Shown here: positions 59,155-64,000 of the stretch, in pieces
Numbering within the stretch: the stretch's first letter is position 1
Layout: each line of letters opens with the position of its first letter
Origin: Carallia brachiata
Taxonomy: Eukaryota > Streptophyta > Magnoliopsida > Malpighiales > Rhizophoraceae
Assembly: GCA_021464245.1 (NCBI GenBank)
Contig: JADCRB010000106.1
Span: forward strand, 896,923-960,922
Direction: 5' to 3'
DNA length: 64,000 nucleotides
The notes under the pieces: generated by a model
Database searches by the model: none
Told to the model about the DNA's origin: nothing
The model's input: the letters and a program-made list of their open reading frames with translations, nothing else
Position numbers and translations under genes: made by a program

Positions 59155-60179
59155 GCATTCCTTCACGATGCCCGTGACTGCACGCACGGCACGAACCCAA
59201 CCAAATGGTAAGGGGTCGATCATGAAACGGGCATGACAGTCGTGCTATAGAGGGACAAAGGCTCTGTTTGAGCCAAGGTGGAGTGGAACGACAGGTCCAT
59301 TGCCCGAGTAATGTTCCAAATCTGAAAGCATGGCAGAGCGCACTGGGAGGACTGTTGCGCGCGCTCGTGGTTCACGTACGCGCAGGCCAGAAGAGTAACC
59401 CCCGGCGCGAGCGCCTGCTGCTCCCCCCAGCTTGCCGCGCGTGCTGCTGGCCTTAGGAGAAGCCTGCTGCTCCCCCAGCCCGCAGCACACCCTGCTGGCC
59501 TGACGATCGTCCGCGCTGCAACCCCCCGCCCGCGGCGTTTGCTACTGGCCAGACGTGCAGCCCACCGCCCTTGCACGCTGTCCCCCCAAGCCCGCTGCGC
59601 GCACGCATGTCCCCCCAGCCCGCTCCGCACACGCTTCTGCCCCCACCGCATTGCTGGCCAGCCGAGCAGCCCGCTACACGTGGGCTGCTCCCACCAGCTC
59701 GCTCTGCGCGTGCTGCTGTCCCCAGCCTGCTGCTGGCCCATCGAGATGCTCACTACGAGCGCTGCTAGGCGTACGAGTAGCTCGCCATGCGCGCGCTGCT
59801 GTCCCCAGCCCGCTCTGCGCGCCCTGCTCTCCCCAGCTGCTCCCCCAGAGCGCCGCTGCTAGGCGGACGGGTGGCAAGGTGCGAGCGTGATCTGCTCCCT
59901 CACGCACGCTCCGTGCGCTGCTGGCCCGACGAGCGGCACGCTGTGCGCGGCCTAGCGTGCTGTTAGCCTCCCTCCCTTGCTTGGGTGCCTTCCTAGCTTT
60001 TTGTTAACCTCCCTCGCAGGCAGCAATGTGTGCAGAGCATGCTTGTAGGCAGCAACCTGTACGGGGCTGAGCATGCTTTTAGTCTATTCTTTGGCCATTT
60101 TTAAGCCCGCTCAGGTGGCCAATGCTTTGGTCGATCTTCCTGTAGCCTCATTTGCTGATTTAACGGGTCGGTGCAAGGG
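59155..60179 (-). other. ETS-like block upstream of the 18S fragment, GC-rich core
   Basis: Follows the 18S 5' end on the upstream side, as a 5' external transcribed spacer would. The core at about 59,380-59,950 is very GC- and CpG-rich with degenerate subrepeats carrying CTGCTGGCC and CCCCAGCCCGC at roughly 50-base or multiple spacings. Open frames here are compositional. From about 59,960 it becomes mixed sequence with GCAGGCAGCAA repeats and passes into the minisatellite. No clear plant Pol I start motif was found. Confidence 0.5.
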
Positions 60180-63100
60180 AGTTGTCGTCTCGCCTTTCGT
60201 ACTCATGCGGGCTAGGAGTCTGGTTTGCTGTTATTAGCATCTCGACTTTCATATTCGTGCGGGTAGGGTGTATGGTTTTGTTATTGTTTTCGTCTCGCCT
60301 TTTGTAATCATGTGCGCAATGAGTATACTTTTATGGTTGTACTTTTTGCCTTTTATACGGTTGCGGGCAAAGAGTTTGCTTTTATTGTTGTTACTGTCTC
60401 GCCTTTTATACCCATGCAGGTAAAGAGTCTGGTTTTGTTGTTGTTGCCCTCTCGCCTTTTATACTCATGTGGGCAAGGAGTGTGCTTTTGTTATTGTTGT
60501 TGTCTCACATTCTATACTCGTGCGGGCTAGGAGTGTGCTTTGCTGTTGTTGCTGTCTCGCCTTTTATACTCATGCGGGCAAGGAGTATACTTTTGTTGTT
60601 GTGCGTTTTGCCTTTTATACACTAGCGAGCAAAGAGCATGCTTTTGTTGTTGTTACACCTGTGCGGGCAAAGAGTCTGGTTTTGTTGTTGTTGCCGTCAT
60701 GCCTTTTATGCTCGTGTCGGAAATGAGTGTACTTTGCTGTTGCCACCTCACCTTTTATATTCATGTAAGCAAGGAGCGTTCCTTTTTTAATGTTGTCGTT
60801 AAACCTTTTATACTTGTGCGGGCAAGCAGCATGCTTTGTTGTTGTCGTATTGCCTTTTATACTCGTGTAGACATGGAGTTTGCTTTGTTGTTGCTTTCTC
60901 ACCTTTTATACACTTGCAGGCAAAGTGTCTGGTTTTGTTCTTGTTGCCATCTCAATTTTTATACTCGTTTGGGCCAGGAGTATGATTTGCTAGTGTTATC
61001 TCGCCTTTTACAGTCATGCGAGCAAAGGGTATGCTTTTGTTGTTCTTACTGTCTCGTCTTTTACGCTCGTGCAAGCAAGGATTCTTGTTTTGTGTTGTTT
61101 TCATCTTGCCTTTCATACATGTGTGGGGTAAGAGTATGCTTTGCTATTGTCATCTCGCCTCTTATACTCGTGCGAGCAAAGAATGTGCTTTTATTGTTGT
61201 TGCCATTTCGCATTTTATACTTGTGCGGCCAAGGAGTGTGGTTTTATTTTGTTGTCATCTAGCCTTTTAAACTCGTGCAGGCGAGGAGCATGCTTTTTAG
61301 TTGTCGTCTCGCCCTTTATACTCTTGCCTGAAAGGAATATGCTTTACTATTGCTGTCTTGCCTTTTACACTCGTGCGGGCAAGGAGTATGCTTTTGTTGT
61401 TATTGTTGTCTCAACTTTTATACACGTACGGGCACTGAGTTTAGTTTTGTTGTTATTGTCATTCATCCTTTACACTCGTGCGGGTAGGGAGTATGCTTTG
61501 TTGTTGTTTTCTTGTCTTTTATATTTTTGCAGGCAAGGAGTATGCTTTACTGTTGCCGTCTCGCCTTTTATACAATTGGCGGAAAGGAGTATGCTTTATA
61601 CTCATGCAGGCAAGGAGTATGGTTGTGCAGTTGCTGTCTCGCCTTTTATACCCATGTGAGCAAGGAGCATCCTTTTGTCGTTGTTGTTGTCTCGCCTTTT
61701 ATACTCATATGGCAAGGAATCTGGTTTTGTTGTTGTTGCCATCTCGCCATTTATACTCATGCGGGCAAGGAGTATACCTTTGTTTTTGTACTTTTTGCCT
61801 TTTATACTCATGCAGGCAAGGAGTTTGCTTTGCTATTGTTACCATCTCACACTTTACACTCTTGCGAGCAAGTAGTATACTTTTGTTGTTGTACTTTTTG
61901 CTTTTTATGCTCTTGCGGACAAGGAGTCTAGTTTTGTTGTTGTTTTCGTCTCGCCTTTTATTGTTGTACGGGCAAGGAGTGTAGTTTTGTTGTTGTTACC
62001 ATCCCGCCTTCTATACTTGGGAGGGCAAGGAGTGTACTTTGGTTGTTGTGCTTGTCATCTTTTATGCTCTTGCAAGCAAGCAGCCTGGTTTTGTTGTTTT
62101 TGCCTTCTCACCTTTTACACTAGTGCGAGCTAGGAGTCTACTTTGCTGTTGTTGTCGTCTTGCCTTTTTGAACGAGTGCAATAAGGTGTATACTTTTCTT
62201 GTTGTACTTTTTGCCTTTTATACTCTTGCGGGTAATGAGTCTAATTTTGTTGTTGTTACTGTCTCGCATTTTATACCTGTGTAGGCAAAGAGTCTGGTTT
62301 TGTTCCCTATTGCAGCCTCGCCTTTTATACTCTGGCAGACAAGGAGTCCACTTTTGTTGTTGTTTCCGTCTCGCCTTTTATGTTTGTGCAGTTAACGAGA
62401 GTAGTTTTGTTGTTGTTTCCATCCCGCCTTCTATACTCGGGAGGGCAAGGAGTCTACTTTTGTTGTTGTGCTTGTTGCCTTTTATACTCCTGCAGGCAAT
62501 GAGTCTACTTTTTTTGTTTTTTCCTTCTCGCCTTTTGCACTCATGCGGGCTAGGAGTCTGCCTTGCTGTTGTTGCCATGTTGCCTTTTATATACGCGCAA
62601 GAAGGAGTATACTTTTCTTGTTGTACGTTTTGCCTTTTAAGCTCTTGCAGGCAAGGAGTCTACTTTTGTTGTTGTTACTATCTCGCATTTTATACCTGTG
62701 CTAGCAAAGAGTCTGGTTTTGTTGCTATTGCCGCCTCGCCTTTACACTCGTCAGGCAAGGAGTATGCTTTGCTATTGCCATCTTGCCTTTTATGCCCGTG
62801 CAAGCAAAGAGTATACTTTTGTTGTTGTTGTCAACTCTCCTTTTATGCTCGTACGGGCAAGGAGTCTAGTTTTGTTGTTGTTGCAGTCTCTCTTTTTATA
62901 CTCAAGCGGGCGAGGAGAATGCTTTGTTCTTGTTGTCTTGCCTTTTATACTCTGCGGCGAAAAGAATGCTTTGTTGTTGCCGTCTTGCCATGGTACTCGT
63001 GTGGGCAAGGAGTACGCTTTTGTTTTTGCCATCTCACCGTGGTACTCATGTGGGTAAGGAGTACGCTTTGTTTTTTCCACCTCGCATTTTAAACTCTTGC

Positions 63101-64000
63101 ATGGAAAGAGTATGCTTTGCTGTTCCCATTGCCATCTTGCATTTTATACTCGTACAGGTAGGGAACCGTCTCGCCTTTTATACTCTCATGGGTAAGGCGT
63201 TGCTATTGCTGTCGTCTTTTATACTCTTACAAGAAAATAGTATGCTTTGCTGTTGCCATCCCGCCTCTTATACTCGCGTGGCCAAGGTGTATACATTGTT
63301 CTTCTTGTCTCGCCTTTTTATACTTATGCGGGTAAGGAGTATGCCTTGTTGTTGTCATGTCACCTTTCACACTCGTACGGGCAGGAAGTATGCTTTTGTT
63401 ATTGTTGTCGTCTCACTTTTTATACTCATACAGACAAGGAGTTTGGTTTTGTTCTTGCTGTCGTCTCGCCTTTCTTACTCGTGCAGGCAAGCAGCACACT
63501 TTGTTGTTGCTGTTTCGCATTTTATACTCATAAGGACAAGGAGTCTAGTTTCGAACTTGTTGTCGTCTCGCCTTTTTACTCATGCAAGCAAACAACATGC
63601 TTTGTTGTTACTGTCTCGCCTTTTATACTCTTAGGACAAAAAGTATGCTTTGTTGTTGTCGTCTCACTTTTTATACTCTTGCGACCAAGGAGTCTAGTTT
63701 TGTTGTTGTTGTTGTCGTCTCGTCTTTATACTCGTGTGGGCTAGGGGTATACTTTGTTATTGCTACCGTCTTCACTTTTATACTCGTGTGGTCTGCTTTT
63801 GTTGTTGTTGTCGTCTCGTCTTTATACTCGTACGGGCTAGGAGTATGCTTTGTTATTGCTACCATCTCCACTTTTATACTCGTGCGGGCATGGAGTATAC
63901 TTTTGTTGTTGTACTTTTTGCCTTTTATACTCTTGCTAGTAAAGAGTCTACTTTAGTTGTTTTTGCCATCTTGCCTTTTATCTTCGTGCGAGCAAGGACT
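60180..64000. repeat. About 50-53 bp minisatellite array with internal (TTG)n, right block
   Basis: Same family and orientation as 47,676-54,493. Measured spacing of the CTCGCC box at 60,398, 60,451, 60,504 and 60,556 is 53, 53 and 52. It continues past the window edge. It lies upstream of the ETS-like block on the minus strand, the place of intergenic-spacer subrepeats in rDNA. Confidence 0.9.

Noticed and set aside
59539..59890. Overlapping 100-codon ORFs in the GC-rich block
   Set aside because: GC-rich repeats with few stop codons; adjacent to the 18S 5' end and best read as spacer.
62199..63092. 297-codon ORF and many others in the satellite arrays, resembling membrane or Cys-rich proteins
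   Set aside because: All frames of a stop-poor ~50 bp tandem repeat are open; peptides repeat with the DNA period and show no family signal.

Overview
This window is eudicot-like plant nuclear DNA. The evidence is two-exon SAG12/SAG39-type papain proteases with a typical plant intron, Ty3/gypsy chromoviruses primed by initiator-Met tRNA, and a plant-like 18S rRNA fragment. I cannot name the species. Three pieces are separated by N gaps: 1-15,745, 15,747-47,647 and 47,676-64,000.

LEFT AND MIDDLE (1-47,647): one locus is repeated head to tail in five full or partial units. The order in a unit is: (i) a minus-strand SAG12-like cysteine protease gene; (ii) about 1.3 kb of its 5' flank; (iii) a G-box/TATA block that looks like a plus-strand promoter; (iv) a plus-strand coding-like exon with a serine/proline-rich product, followed by a second exon; (v) AT-rich DNA and a GATTGACCG minisatellite; (vi) a plus-strand acidic/basic exon ending in a clean AAAG|GTAAGC donor; (vii) intron-like DNA and another acidic exon-like ORF. 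The protease is therefore antisense between exon-like pieces of a plus-strand gene or genes that I cannot name. Protease copies at 16,196-17,313 and 28,575-29,692 are intact and encode the same 340-residue protein. Copies at 2,835-3,946 and 35,734-36,844 share disabling mutations. The copy at 15,199-15,745 stops at a 1-base gap and is probably an assembly duplicate.

Three units carry a 5.3-kb Reina-like chromovirus (7,901-13,219; 21,245-26,583; 40,789-46,111) at exactly the same base, with the same GGTAA target duplication. Two units keep the empty site. The element therefore inserted once and was copied with the locus. It sits on the 5' splice site of exon (vi), and its 3' LTR end plus the target duplication makes an apparent CAG|GTAAGC zero-length-exon (recursive-splice-like) site. 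If used, this would remove the element and regenerate the original donor. This is the most interesting observation in the window.

RIGHT (47,676-64,000): a roughly 50-53 bp minisatellite with an internal (TTG)n run fills 47,676-54,493 and 60,180-64,000. Between the arrays lies an island. It contains a rearranged, fold-back second chromovirus with roughly 850-bp inverted LTRs (54,494-58,808), a decayed 18S rRNA 5' end on the minus strand (58,809-59,154), and an ETS-like GC-rich block (59,155-60,179). The order 18S, ETS-like DNA, repeat array matches the layout of an rDNA intergenic spacer, so the minisatellite may be spacer-derived. Long open frames in the arrays are compositional, not genes.

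Caution: contig-edge behaviour (a 1-N join, about 1 kb of overlap, and contig ends in the same repeat phase) means copy number and order in 1-47,647 may be partly an assembly product.
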